26,790 nucleotides of DNA from contig PNMH01000052.1 of NCBI GenBank assembly GCA_013823505.1, positions 1 through 26,790 of the forward strand, written 5' to 3'. Position 1 is the stretch's first letter. Every line of letters begins with the position of its first letter. The stretch is from Polaromonas sp. GTDB lineage: Bacteria > Pseudomonadota > Gammaproteobacteria > Burkholderiales > Burkholderiaceae. The notes under the pieces were generated by a model, which saw nothing but the letters and a program-made list of their open reading frames with translations, was not told the DNA's origin and did not search any database. This document shows, in pieces, positions 6,727-13,555 of this stretch. A program made the position numbers and the translations under genes.

Positions 6727-8552
6727 CCCTCTCTCCGAACGGCTTCGCGCCGCCCGCCGCCCCATCGCTCTCGCTCGGCGTGGTGGGCAACTGCGCCTTC
6801 AGCGCGCTGATCGATCCGCACGGCCGTGTGGTCTGGAGTTGCCTGCCACGCTTCGATGGTGACCCGGTGTTTCATGCCTTGCTCGGCGGTACCGACGCAG
6901 AAGCCGGCTCGTGGGCGATCGAACTCGAAGACATGGTGGAGGCCACGCAGCGCTATGAGCCCAACACCGCCGTGCTCGTGACCGAGCTGTGGGACAGCCA
7001 GGGTCAGGGCATCGCCATCACCGATTTCGCCCCGCGCTTTCTCGCGCGCGGCCGCTACTTCCGGCCCACGCAGCTGGTGCGCCGCGTGCGCCCGCTCAAA
7101 GGCGCACCGCGCATCCGCGTGACGCTCACACCACGCTTCGACTGGGGCGCACAAGCCCCGCGCATCACCTCGGGCAGCCACCACATCCGCTATGTGGGCG
7201 ACGCGCAAACGCTGCGCCTGCACACCGACGCGTCCATCAGCCACGTGCTGGCGCGCGAACCCTTCTTGCTCACGCAGGAGCTGAACTTCATGTTCGGCCC
7301 GGACGAGACGCTGGAAGGCGGGATCGGCGACACCGCGCGCCACTTTGAGCAGGAGACGCTGGCCTACTGGCGCGGCTGGAGTCAGCGACTGGCCTTGCCG
7401 CTGCAGTGGCAAGACGCCGTGATCCGCGCGGCCATCACGCTCAAGCTCTCGCTGTTCGAAGACACCGGCGCCATCGTGGCTGCCATGACGACCAGCATCC
7501 CCGAAGCCCCGGGCAGCCAGCGCAACTGGGACTACCGCTACTGCTGGCTGCGCGATGCGTTTTTTGTGGTGCGCGCCCTCAACAGCCTGGCCGAGGTCGG
7601 CACGCTGGAGGACTACCTGCGCTGGTTGTCCAACGTGGTGGTGGGCGCGAAGGACGGTGATGCCAGCGGCCACATCCAGCCCTTGCACGGCATCGGCCTG
7701 GAACGCGAGTTGCCCGAGCGCATTTGCGAAACGCTGCCCGGCTACCGCGGCATGGGACCGGTGCGCGTGGGCAACCAGGCGCAGGAACATTTCCAGCACG
7801 ACGTGTACGGCAATGTGGTGCTCGCCGCCGCACAGGCCTTTCACGACCGGCGTCTGCTGCGCCCGGCCGGACTGGCCGAATTCGAGCGACTGGAAGCGGT
7901 GGGCGAACAGGCGGTGCGCGTGTTCGACCAGCCCGACGCCGGCATGTGGGAGCTGCGCACCCGTGCTCGCGTGCACACCAGTTCTGCGCTGATGTGCTGG
8001 GCCGCCTGCGACCGCCTGGCCAAGATCGCACTCACGCTCGATCTGCCCGGCCGCGCCCAGCACTGGGGTGACCGCGCGGCCTCGATGCGCGACCGCATCC
8101 TGCGCGACTCGTGGAGCGAAGAACGCCAGGCCTTCGCCGAGAGCTTCGGCGGGCGTGATCTGGATGCCAGCGTGCTGCTCATGGTGGAGGTGGGTTTCAT
8201 CGATCCGATGGACCCGCGCTTCGTGGCCACACTCGCTGCGCTCGAAGAACACCTGTGCGACGGCCCTTACATGCGCCGTTACGAAGCGGCCGACGACTTC
8301 GGCAAGCCCGAGACTGCCTTCAACATCTGCACCTTCTGGCGCATCGACGCGCTCGCCCGCACCGGCCGCAAGGCCGAGGCCCGCGCCATCTTCGAGACCA
8401 TGCTGGCCGCGCGCAACCCGCTGGGCATGCTCTCCGAAGACACGCACGCCACCACCGGCGAGATGTGGGGCAACTACCCCCAAACATATTCCATGGTCGG
8501 GATCATCAACGCTGCCATGCGCTTGTCGGCGACCTGGGACACGGTGATCTAG
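6723..8552 (+). CDS. Glycoside hydrolase family 15 protein (glucoamylase/trehalase type)
   Basis: A 609-residue GH15 enzyme with an N-terminal beta-sandwich (about 1-230) and a C-terminal (alpha/alpha)6 barrel. Barrel motifs are RNWDYRYCWLRDA (about 267-279), DDFGKPETAFNICTFW with candidate catalytic acid Glu530, and SEDTHATTGEMWGNYPQTYS with candidate base Glu572 by analogy to bacterial glucoamylases. There is no signal peptide, so it acts in the cytoplasm. The family includes glucoamylases, glucodextranases and acid trehalases. Placement between otsB and otsA (ATGA overlap upstream, TAG directly abutting the otsA ATG downstream) argues for a trehalose-related substrate, possibly trehalose turnover. 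Activity cannot be read from sequence alone. Confidence 0.9.
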   Translation: MTLSPNGFAPPAAPSLSLGVVGNCAFSALIDPHGRVVWSCLPRFDGDPVFHALLGGTDAEAGSWAIELEDMVEATQRYEPNTAVLVTELWDSQGQGIAITDFAPRFLARGRYFRPTQLVRRVRPLKGAPRIRVTLTPRFDWGAQAPRITSGSHHIRYVGDAQTLRLHTDASISHVLAREPFLLTQELNFMFGPDETLEGGIGDTARHFEQETLAYWRGWSQRLALPLQWQDAVIRAAITLKLSLFEDTGAIVAAMTTSIPEAPGSQRNWDYRYCWLRDAFFVVRALNSLAEVGTLEDYLRWLSNVVVGAKDGDASGHIQPLHGIGLERELPERICETLPGYRGMGPVRVGNQAQEHFQHDVYGNVVLAAAQAFHDRRLLRPAGLAEFERLEAVGEQAVRVFDQPDAGMWELRTRARVHTSSALMCWAACDRLAKIALTLDLPGRAQHWGDRAASMRDRILRDSWSEERQAFAESFGGRDLDASVLLMVEVGFIDPMDPRFVATLAALEEHLCDGPYMRRYEAADDFGKPETAFNICTFWRIDALARTGRKAEARAIFETMLAARNPLGMLSEDTHATTGEMWGNYPQTYSMVGIINAAMRLSATWDTVI

Positions 8553-9935
8553 ATGGGACGCCTCGTCATCGTTTCCAACCGCGTGGCCGATCCGCGCAAG
8601 GCCGCCTCCGGCGGACTCGCCGTGGCCGTGGGCCAGGCGCTCGAAGCCACGGGCGGGCTGTGGTTCGGCTGGAGCGGCAAGATCGTGGAAGACGGCACAC
8701 CGGGCGAAGGCGACCTGCACCTGCAGACCGCCGGCAAAGTCCAACTGGCCACGGTGGACCTGAGCCGCGAAGACCACGACAGCTACTACCTCGGCTACAG
8801 CAACGGCGTGCTCTGGCCGGTGTTCCACTACCGCCTGGACCTCGCCGATTTCGACGCCGGCTACATCGGCGGCTACCGGCGCGTGAACCAGATGCTGGCG
8901 CACAAGCTGGCGGGTTTGCTGCGGCCCGACGACGTGATCTGGGTGCACGACTACCACCTGATCCCGCTGGCCGCCGAGCTGCGCGCCATGGGTTGCCAGC
9001 AGCGCATGGGTTTCTTCCTGCACATTCCCATGCCTCCACCACTGATCCTGGCGGCCGTGCCGGAACATGACTGGCTCATGCGCTCCCTGTTTGCCTACGA
9101 TCTGGTGGGTCTGCAAAGCCAGGCCGATGTGTCGCACTTCGCGCGCTACGTGGGCACCGAGACCGGGGCGGACATCCTGGGCGAACACGAGTTCCGCGCC
9201 TTCGGCAAGACCCTGCAGGTGCAGGCCTTCCCCATCGGCATCGACGTGGACGAGTTCATCGCGCTCGGCGAGGCGTCCGAGGCGCGGGAGATGCACACGC
9301 AGATGCGGGACGAATACTCGCGCCGGCGCCTGCTGCTCGGTGTCGAGCGCATGGACTATTCCAAGGGCCTGCCCCAGCGTCTCAAGGCGTTTCGCCAGTT
9401 GCTGCAGGCCTACCCGGAAAACCTGGGCAGCGCCACGCTGATCCAGATCGCCGCGCCCAGCCGCGAGTCGGTCGACGCCTACGCCGCCTTGCGCCAGGAG
9501 CTGGAGAGCCTGTGCGGCGCCATCAACGGCAACTTCGGTGAACTCGACTGGATGCCGGTGCGCTACATCCACCGCAACGTGGCGCGCAAGCGCCTGCCGG
9601 GTCTGTACCGCGCGGCCAGCGTGGCGCTGGTCACGCCGCTGCGCGACGGGATGAACCTGGTGGCCAAGGAATTCGTGGCCGCGCAGGACCCGGACGATCC
9701 GGGTGTGCTGGTGCTCTCGCGGTTTGCCGGCGCGGCCGAGCAGATGCGCGACGCCCTGCTGGTGAATCCGTACGACACCACCCGCACCGCCGAGACCATG
9801 CAGCGGGCCCTGCAGATGCCGCTCGAAGAACGCCAGCGCCGCCATCAGGCGCTGTTGGCGGGCATCCGCGAACACGACGTGCACTGGTGGCGCAAGCGCT
9901 TCCTGGACGCGCTGGCCGCCGTTCCCGCCCCGTAA
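8553..9935 (+). CDS. otsA: Alpha,alpha-trehalose-phosphate synthase (UDP-forming)
   Basis: It transfers glucose from UDP-glucose to glucose 6-phosphate, making trehalose 6-phosphate for OtsB. It is a GT20, GT-B-fold enzyme of 460 residues. The N-terminal [20 protein letters not shown] includes the GG loop that contacts the sugars. Then come [19 protein letters not shown] (about 130-141), [15 protein letters not shown] (about 262-276, phosphate-binding Arg and Lys) and [13 protein letters not shown], which binds the UDP-glucose nucleotide side. The ATG abuts the TAG of the GH15 gene, so translation is coupled. Trehalose is the usual osmo- and desiccation-protectant product. Confidence 0.96.
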   Translation: MGRLVIVSNRVADPRKAASGGLAVAVGQALEATGGLWFGWSGKIVEDGTPGEGDLHLQTAGKVQLATVDLSREDHDSYYLGYSNGVLWPVFHYRLDLADFDAGYIGGYRRVNQMLAHKLAGLLRPDDVIWVHDYHLIPLAAELRAMGCQQRMGFFLHIPMPPPLILAAVPEHDWLMRSLFAYDLVGLQSQADVSHFARYVGTETGADILGEHEFRAFGKTLQVQAFPIGIDVDEFIALGEASEAREMHTQMRDEYSRRRLLLGVERMDYSKGLPQRLKAFRQLLQAYPENLGSATLIQIAAPSRESVDAYAALRQELESLCGAINGNFGELDWMPVRYIHRNVARKRLPGLYRAASVALVTPLRDGMNLVAKEFVAAQDPDDPGVLVLSRFAGAAEQMRDALLVNPYDTTRTAETMQRALQMPLEERQRRHQALLAGIREHDVHWWRKRFLDALAAVPAP

Positions 9936-9944
9936 CCCCCCACC

Positions 9945-9987
9945 CGCTCGCGTTGGCCTGCGGGCCGGCGCGAGCGTTGCCTTTTCA
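9945..9987 (+). terminator. Strong 14-bp stem-loop after otsA, with short U-rich tail
   Basis: CGCTCGCG (9945-9952), TT and GGCC (9955-9958) pair with GGCC (9963-9966), GG and CGCGAGCG (9969-9976) around a TGCG tetraloop (9959-9962). The two central T/G positions form U-G wobbles, giving a continuous 14-bp stem. The downstream sequence TTGCCTTTTCA is moderately U-rich, so this is a probable intrinsic terminator or attenuator between the trehalose operon and mscS. Only 27 bases remain between the stem and the next ATG. Confidence 0.7.
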
Positions 9988-10003
9988 CGAACCGGAGGAC
10001 CCC

Positions 10004-10909
10004 ATGAACGACAACCTGATTGAAATCGCTACCCGATGGTGGGCCAGCATGGGCGGTGCCGCCACCACGCTGCTGCGCGTGACCCTGATCATCGTGGCGG
10101 CCTGGGTGCTGATCGCGGTGTTGCAGCGCGCCATCCGCACCCTGCGCGAACGCATCGCCAGCCGCATGGACGACCGCGAGTCGGCCAAGCGCGCCGAAAC
10201 CCTGGGACGCGTGTTCCGCTACCTCGCCTCGGTGGTCGTGAGCCTGATCGCCACCATGCTGGTATTGGCGGAGGTGGGCGTGTCGGTGGCGCCCATCCTG
10301 GGTGCGGCCGGCGTCGTGGGTCTGGCCATCGGTTTTGGCGCCCAAAGTCTGGTCAAGGATTTCTTCACCGGCTTCTTCATCCTGCTGGAGAACCAGATCC
10401 GCCAGGGCGACGTGGTCAAGCTCGGCGACCATGCCGGCATGGTGGAGGTGGTCACGCTGCGCTACGTGCAGCTGCGCGACTACGACGGCAATGTGCACTA
10501 CGTGCCCAACGGCCACATCAGCACCGTGATCAACATGACACGCGGCTTCAGCAACGCGGTGATGGACATCGGCGTGGCCTACCGGGAAAACGTGGATGAG
10601 GTGATGGGCGTCATGCGCGGTGTGGCGGCGACGATGCGCGACGACCCCGATTTCCAGCACAAGATCCTGGCCGAGCTGGAGATCGCCGGAGTGGAGAGCC
10701 TGGCCGACTCGGCCGTGGTCATCCGCTGCCGCTTCCGCACCCTGCCGCTGGAGCAGTGGGGCGTCAAGCGCGAGTACCTGCGTCGGGTGAAGGCTGCTTT
10801 TGATGAGCACGGCATCGAGATTCCCTACCCGCACATGACGGTGTACGCCGGCCAGGACCGCCAGGGCAAGGCGCCAGCTTTTGCCTTGCAGCAACTCGCC
10901 GAGGCCTGA
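10004..10909 (+). CDS. MscS-family small-conductance mechanosensitive channel
   Basis: An inner-membrane channel of 301 residues, expected to open on membrane tension and release solutes during hypo-osmotic shock. Three membrane segments lie at about 17-40, 62-86 and 93-125. The pore helix and signature GLAIGFGAQSLVKDFFTGFFILLENQIRQGD-type segment is clear (about 105-137). The beta domain follows with VEVVTLRYVQLRDYDGNVHYVPNG. The C-terminal alpha/beta domain ends with PHMTVYAGQ. GGAGG (9994-9998) supports ATG 10004. A strong hairpin separates it from otsA, so it is transcribed by read-through or from a promoter inside otsA. The context links it to osmotic adaptation. Confidence 0.94.
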   Translation: MNDNLIEIATRWWASMGGAATTLLRVTLIIVAAWVLIAVLQRAIRTLRERIASRMDDRESAKRAETLGRVFRYLASVVVSLIATMLVLAEVGVSVAPILGAAGVVGLAIGFGAQSLVKDFFTGFFILLENQIRQGDVVKLGDHAGMVEVVTLRYVQLRDYDGNVHYVPNGHISTVINMTRGFSNAVMDIGVAYRENVDEVMGVMRGVAATMRDDPDFQHKILAELEIAGVESLADSAVVIRCRFRTLPLEQWGVKREYLRRVKAAFDEHGIEIPYPHMTVYAGQDRQGKAPAFALQQLAEA

Positions 10910-10992
10910 AGCCAGCGCCCCGGTCGGCGTTTGCCCCAGCAGCTGGCAGGGGCGGCCGGGCTGTGCCACCATGCAGCGATCAGGAGCCCACC

Positions 10993-11409
10993 ATGACCGC
11001 TCGCAACCCCCTCAACCGACCCCTGGCCGACGGCATCCAGCGGGTCGGCTTTCGCAAGTGGTACGAACGTGAGCTGCTCTCCAGCCACGCGCACATGGCG
11101 CTGGCGCTGATCTCGGCGGTGGCCATGATGGCCAGCTTCGAGGCGTTTCGCGGCGCCAGCGCCAGCGAAAAGCTCATGAACACCGCCTTCGTGCTGGTGT
11201 GTGCGGCCATCGCGCTCTGGTCCATGCGCCGCTACCTCTACCTGCTCATGCACGCCGAAGAAATGGCCAACCAGGCCAACTGCGCCCAGTGCCAGGCTTA
11301 CGGTCTGCTCAAGTTGCAGGAAGTGCAGGACCGTCGACAGGCAAACCAGCGCCTCGTCCCGGTGTGCTGCAAGCGCTGCGGCTTCCAGTGGGATCTGCAG
11401 GACGATTGA
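10993..11409 (+). CDS. Membrane protein with C-terminal zinc-ribbon-like cysteines, function unknown
   Basis: I do not recognise a named family for this 138-residue protein. It has a basic/amphipathic N-terminus (1-31), two hydrophobic helices at about 34-52 and 63-85, and a C-terminal cytoplasmic-looking tail. The tail has CAQC (Cys97, Cys100) and VCCKRCGFQW (Cys125, Cys126, Cys129). Two CxxC-type pairs 26 residues apart suggest a zinc ribbon tethered to the membrane. AGGAG (10982-10986) precedes ATG 10993. It lies 83 bases after the channel gene and 40 bases before the response regulator, all on the same strand, so it may belong to either unit. Function, if linked to membrane stress or redox sensing, is inference. 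Confidence 0.8.
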   Translation: MTARNPLNRPLADGIQRVGFRKWYERELLSSHAHMALALISAVAMMASFEAFRGASASEKLMNTAFVLVCAAIALWSMRRYLYLLMHAEEMANQANCAQCQAYGLLKLQEVQDRRQANQRLVPVCCKRCGFQWDLQDD

Positions 11410-11437
11410 AGTCACGCACCCCCGCCAGCCAGCGCCG

Positions 11438-11452
11438 GATAATCAGGGCATG
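11438..11452 (+). promoter_or_regulatory. -10-like hexamer directly before the response-regulator ATG
   Basis: GATAAT (11438-11443), five of six matches to TATAAT, is followed by six bases and ATG 11450. There is no clear ribosome site. A leaderless or near-leaderless transcript starting here would give the two-component operon its own promoter. No well-spaced -35 is visible. Confidence 0.45.
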
Positions 11453-12145
11453 GCACACCTCCTGATTGTGGAAGACGACGAACTCCTGCGCGATGGCCTC
11501 AGCGCCCAGCTGATGCAAGCCGGCCACCGCATCACCACGGCCGAGGACGGTCAGGTCGCGCTGAACCGGCTGGAGACCGAGCCGTTCGACGGTGTGGTGC
11601 TGGACCTGGGCTTGCCCCGTGTGGATGGCCTCACCGTGCTGCGCACGCTGCGCCAGCGCCTGCCCGCCCTGCCGGTGCTGGTGCTGACCGCGCGCGACGG
11701 AGTGGAAGACCGCGTGGCCGGTCTCAACGCTGGAGCCGATGACTACCTGACCAAGCCCTTCAGCCTGGACGAGCTGCAGGCGCGCCTGCAGGCCCTGCTG
11801 CGCCGCGCTAACCTGCCGACGTCGACCCTCGGCGATGCCGGCGACGACCACCACACGCTGCGCCTGGACGCCCAGTTGCAACGCGCCTGGCTGGGCGACG
11901 ACGCCATCGACCTCACCCCGCGCGAATGGACCCTGCTCGACCTGCTGGTGCGACACACCGGCCGCGTGGTCAGTCGCGACGACGTGCTCAACGCCTGGCA
12001 GGCCGTGGCGGGCGAAACGGGCGCGCTGGCCTCCAACGCGCTGGAGGTGTACGTGCACCGCCTGCGCCGCAAGCTCACGGGCTCGCCGCTCAACATCCGC
12101 AACATCCGCGGTCTGGGCTACCTGCTCGAAAAGACCAGCGAGTAG
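11450..12145 (+). CDS. OmpR/PhoB-family response regulator (TctD/QseB-like)
   Basis: A two-domain cytoplasmic DNA-binding regulator of 231 residues. The receiver domain (1-118) has the acidic pair Asp9/Asp10 in IVEDDELL, phospho-acceptor Asp52 in VVLDLGLPRVDG, the switch Thr in VLVLTARD and the conserved Lys in DDYLTKPFS. The C-terminal winged helix (about 135-228) shows LTPREWTLLDLLV, ALEVYVHRLRRKL and the wing NIRNIRGLGYLL. The cognate kinase starts 7 bases downstream. The sequence resembles the TctD/QseB branch. Target genes are unknown; neighbours (the zinc-ribbon membrane protein and the DUF2339 gene) are candidates only by proximity. Confidence 0.94.
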   Translation: MAHLLIVEDDELLRDGLSAQLMQAGHRITTAEDGQVALNRLETEPFDGVVLDLGLPRVDGLTVLRTLRQRLPALPVLVLTARDGVEDRVAGLNAGADDYLTKPFSLDELQARLQALLRRANLPTSTLGDAGDDHHTLRLDAQLQRAWLGDDAIDLTPREWTLLDLLVRHTGRVVSRDDVLNAWQAVAGETGALASNALEVYVHRLRRKLTGSPLNIRNIRGLGYLLEKTSE

Positions 12146-12152
12146 GCACCGC

Positions 12153-13517
12153 TTGAGCAAGCCCTCGCTCCTGTCGCTGCACCGCCAGTTGATGTTGTGG
12201 CTGCTGCTGCCGCAGCTCGTGCTGTGGGCCGGTGGCGGATTGCTCACCTACCGCATCGCGCTGAGTTACGCCGAGAAGGCCATCGACCAGTCGCTCATGC
12301 AATCGGTGCGCGCATTGGCGCGGCAGGTCAAGCCGATCGGTTCGGGCCTGCTGATCGATTTCCCGCGCGCCGCGCAAGACGTGCTGTCGCAGGACCCCAC
12401 CGACCCCTTGAGTTACCTGGTCACCTCACCGCCCGGCCAGTTTCTGCTGGGCAACCCGCGCCTGCCCGCTCCGCCCAGGGCGCCCACCCGCTTCGGTGAA
12501 CCCTTGCAGTACGGCGCCAGCCTCGACGGCCGGCCGATGCGCATCGTGGCCATGGACGTGAGCTACGGCGAAGACAGCGCGCCGCAAACGCTGCGCGTGC
12601 AGGTGGGCAAGGGCACGGCCGCGCAACAACAGATTGCGCGCGAGCTGGTGGCCGACCTGCTGGTGCCGCTGCTGGGCCTGGGCGTCGTGCTGAGCCTGTT
12701 GGTCTACGGCGGCATCCGCCGGGGCTTGGCGCCGCTCAAACGGCTCACGGGCCAGCTGGAGAACCGCTCCGTCAACGCACTCTCACCCATCGGCATGACG
12801 CAGGCACCCAGCGAGGTGCATGCGCTGGTCCAGGCGGTCAACGGTCTGCTCGGCGAGGTGGAGCGCAGCGTGGTGCAGGAAAAACGCTTTCTCAACGACG
12901 CCGCCCACCAGCTGCGCACGCCGCTGGCCGGGCTGATCAGCCAGGTGGAACTGGCGCAGCGCGAAACGCAGGACCCGGTGCTGCGTACGCGCCTGGCCAA
13001 GGTGCTCACCGGCGCCGAACGCAGCGCCCACCTGGTGCACCAGCTGCTCACGCTGGCCCGCAATGAAACCCACGCACGGCGCGAACCGCTGGACCTGGCC
13101 GAGCTCGCACGCGATGTGGCCCGCGAATGGACGCCGCGTGCCATGGCCGCGGGCGTTGACCTGGGCTACGAGGGCTTGGAGCACCTGCGGCTGGAAGGTG
13201 ACGCACTGCAACTGCGCGAAGCCCTGGCCAACCTGATCGACAACGCGCTGCGCTACACACCGCGTGGCAGCAGCGTCACGCTGGCGGTGGCTGCGCGCGC
13301 CGGCGGCGCCGAACTGGTGGTTGAAGACAACGGCCCCGGCCTCAGCGACGAGGAGATGGCCCATGTGTTCCAGCGCTTCTGGCGCGCCAGCGAATTGCCC
13401 GGGGGTTGCGGTCTGGGCCTGGCCATCGTGCGGGAGATCGCGCACCGGCACGGCGGCGATGCCCGCGTGGAGCGGGCCTTGCCCCACGGGCTGCGGGTGG
13501 TGCTGCGGCTGGCCTGA
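12153..13517 (+). CDS. Sensor histidine kinase (TctE/QseC-like)
   Basis: An inner-membrane kinase of 454 residues partnering the upstream regulator. The first membrane helix is at about 14-35 (LMLWLLLPQLVLWAGG). A periplasmic sensor region of about 130 residues follows, resembling the N-terminal domain of TctE-type kinases. A second helix lies at about 168-188, then a HAMP-like linker. HisKA has FLNDAAHQLRTPLAGL with phospho-acceptor His252. HATPase_c has NLIDNALRYTP (N box), VEDNGPGLS (G1) and GLGLAIVREIAHRHGG (G2). The start is set at TTG 12153, which gives MSKPSLLSLHRQ before the helix, a normal N-terminus for the family; ATG 12192 would cut into the membrane helix. The ligand is not predictable; a carboxylate is possible by analogy to TctE. 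Confidence 0.92.
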   Translation: MSKPSLLSLHRQLMLWLLLPQLVLWAGGGLLTYRIALSYAEKAIDQSLMQSVRALARQVKPIGSGLLIDFPRAAQDVLSQDPTDPLSYLVTSPPGQFLLGNPRLPAPPRAPTRFGEPLQYGASLDGRPMRIVAMDVSYGEDSAPQTLRVQVGKGTAAQQQIARELVADLLVPLLGLGVVLSLLVYGGIRRGLAPLKRLTGQLENRSVNALSPIGMTQAPSEVHALVQAVNGLLGEVERSVVQEKRFLNDAAHQLRTPLAGLISQVELAQRETQDPVLRTRLAKVLTGAERSAHLVHQLLTLARNETHARREPLDLAELARDVAREWTPRAMAAGVDLGYEGLEHLRLEGDALQLREALANLIDNALRYTPRGSSVTLAVAARAGGAELVVEDNGPGLSDEEMAHVFQRFWRASELPGGCGLGLAIVREIAHRHGGDARVERALPHGLRVVLRLA

Positions 13518-13555
13518 GCCGCCAGCACACAGCACGGCCTGCCCGCGCCGGGACG

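Noticed and set aside
5970..9884. A very long open frame (about 1300 codons) on the minus strand opposite the trehalose operon
   Set aside because: Its translation is rich in His, Gln, Arg, Ala and Gly with no recognisable domain, and it lies antisense to three well-identified genes. Such frames arise in GC-rich genomes because stop codons are rare in the frame opposite a coding strand.
10933..10953. GCCCC...GGGGC inverted repeat after mscS as a terminator
   Set aside because: Only 5-bp arms with an 11-base loop and no T-tract; expected by chance at this GC content.
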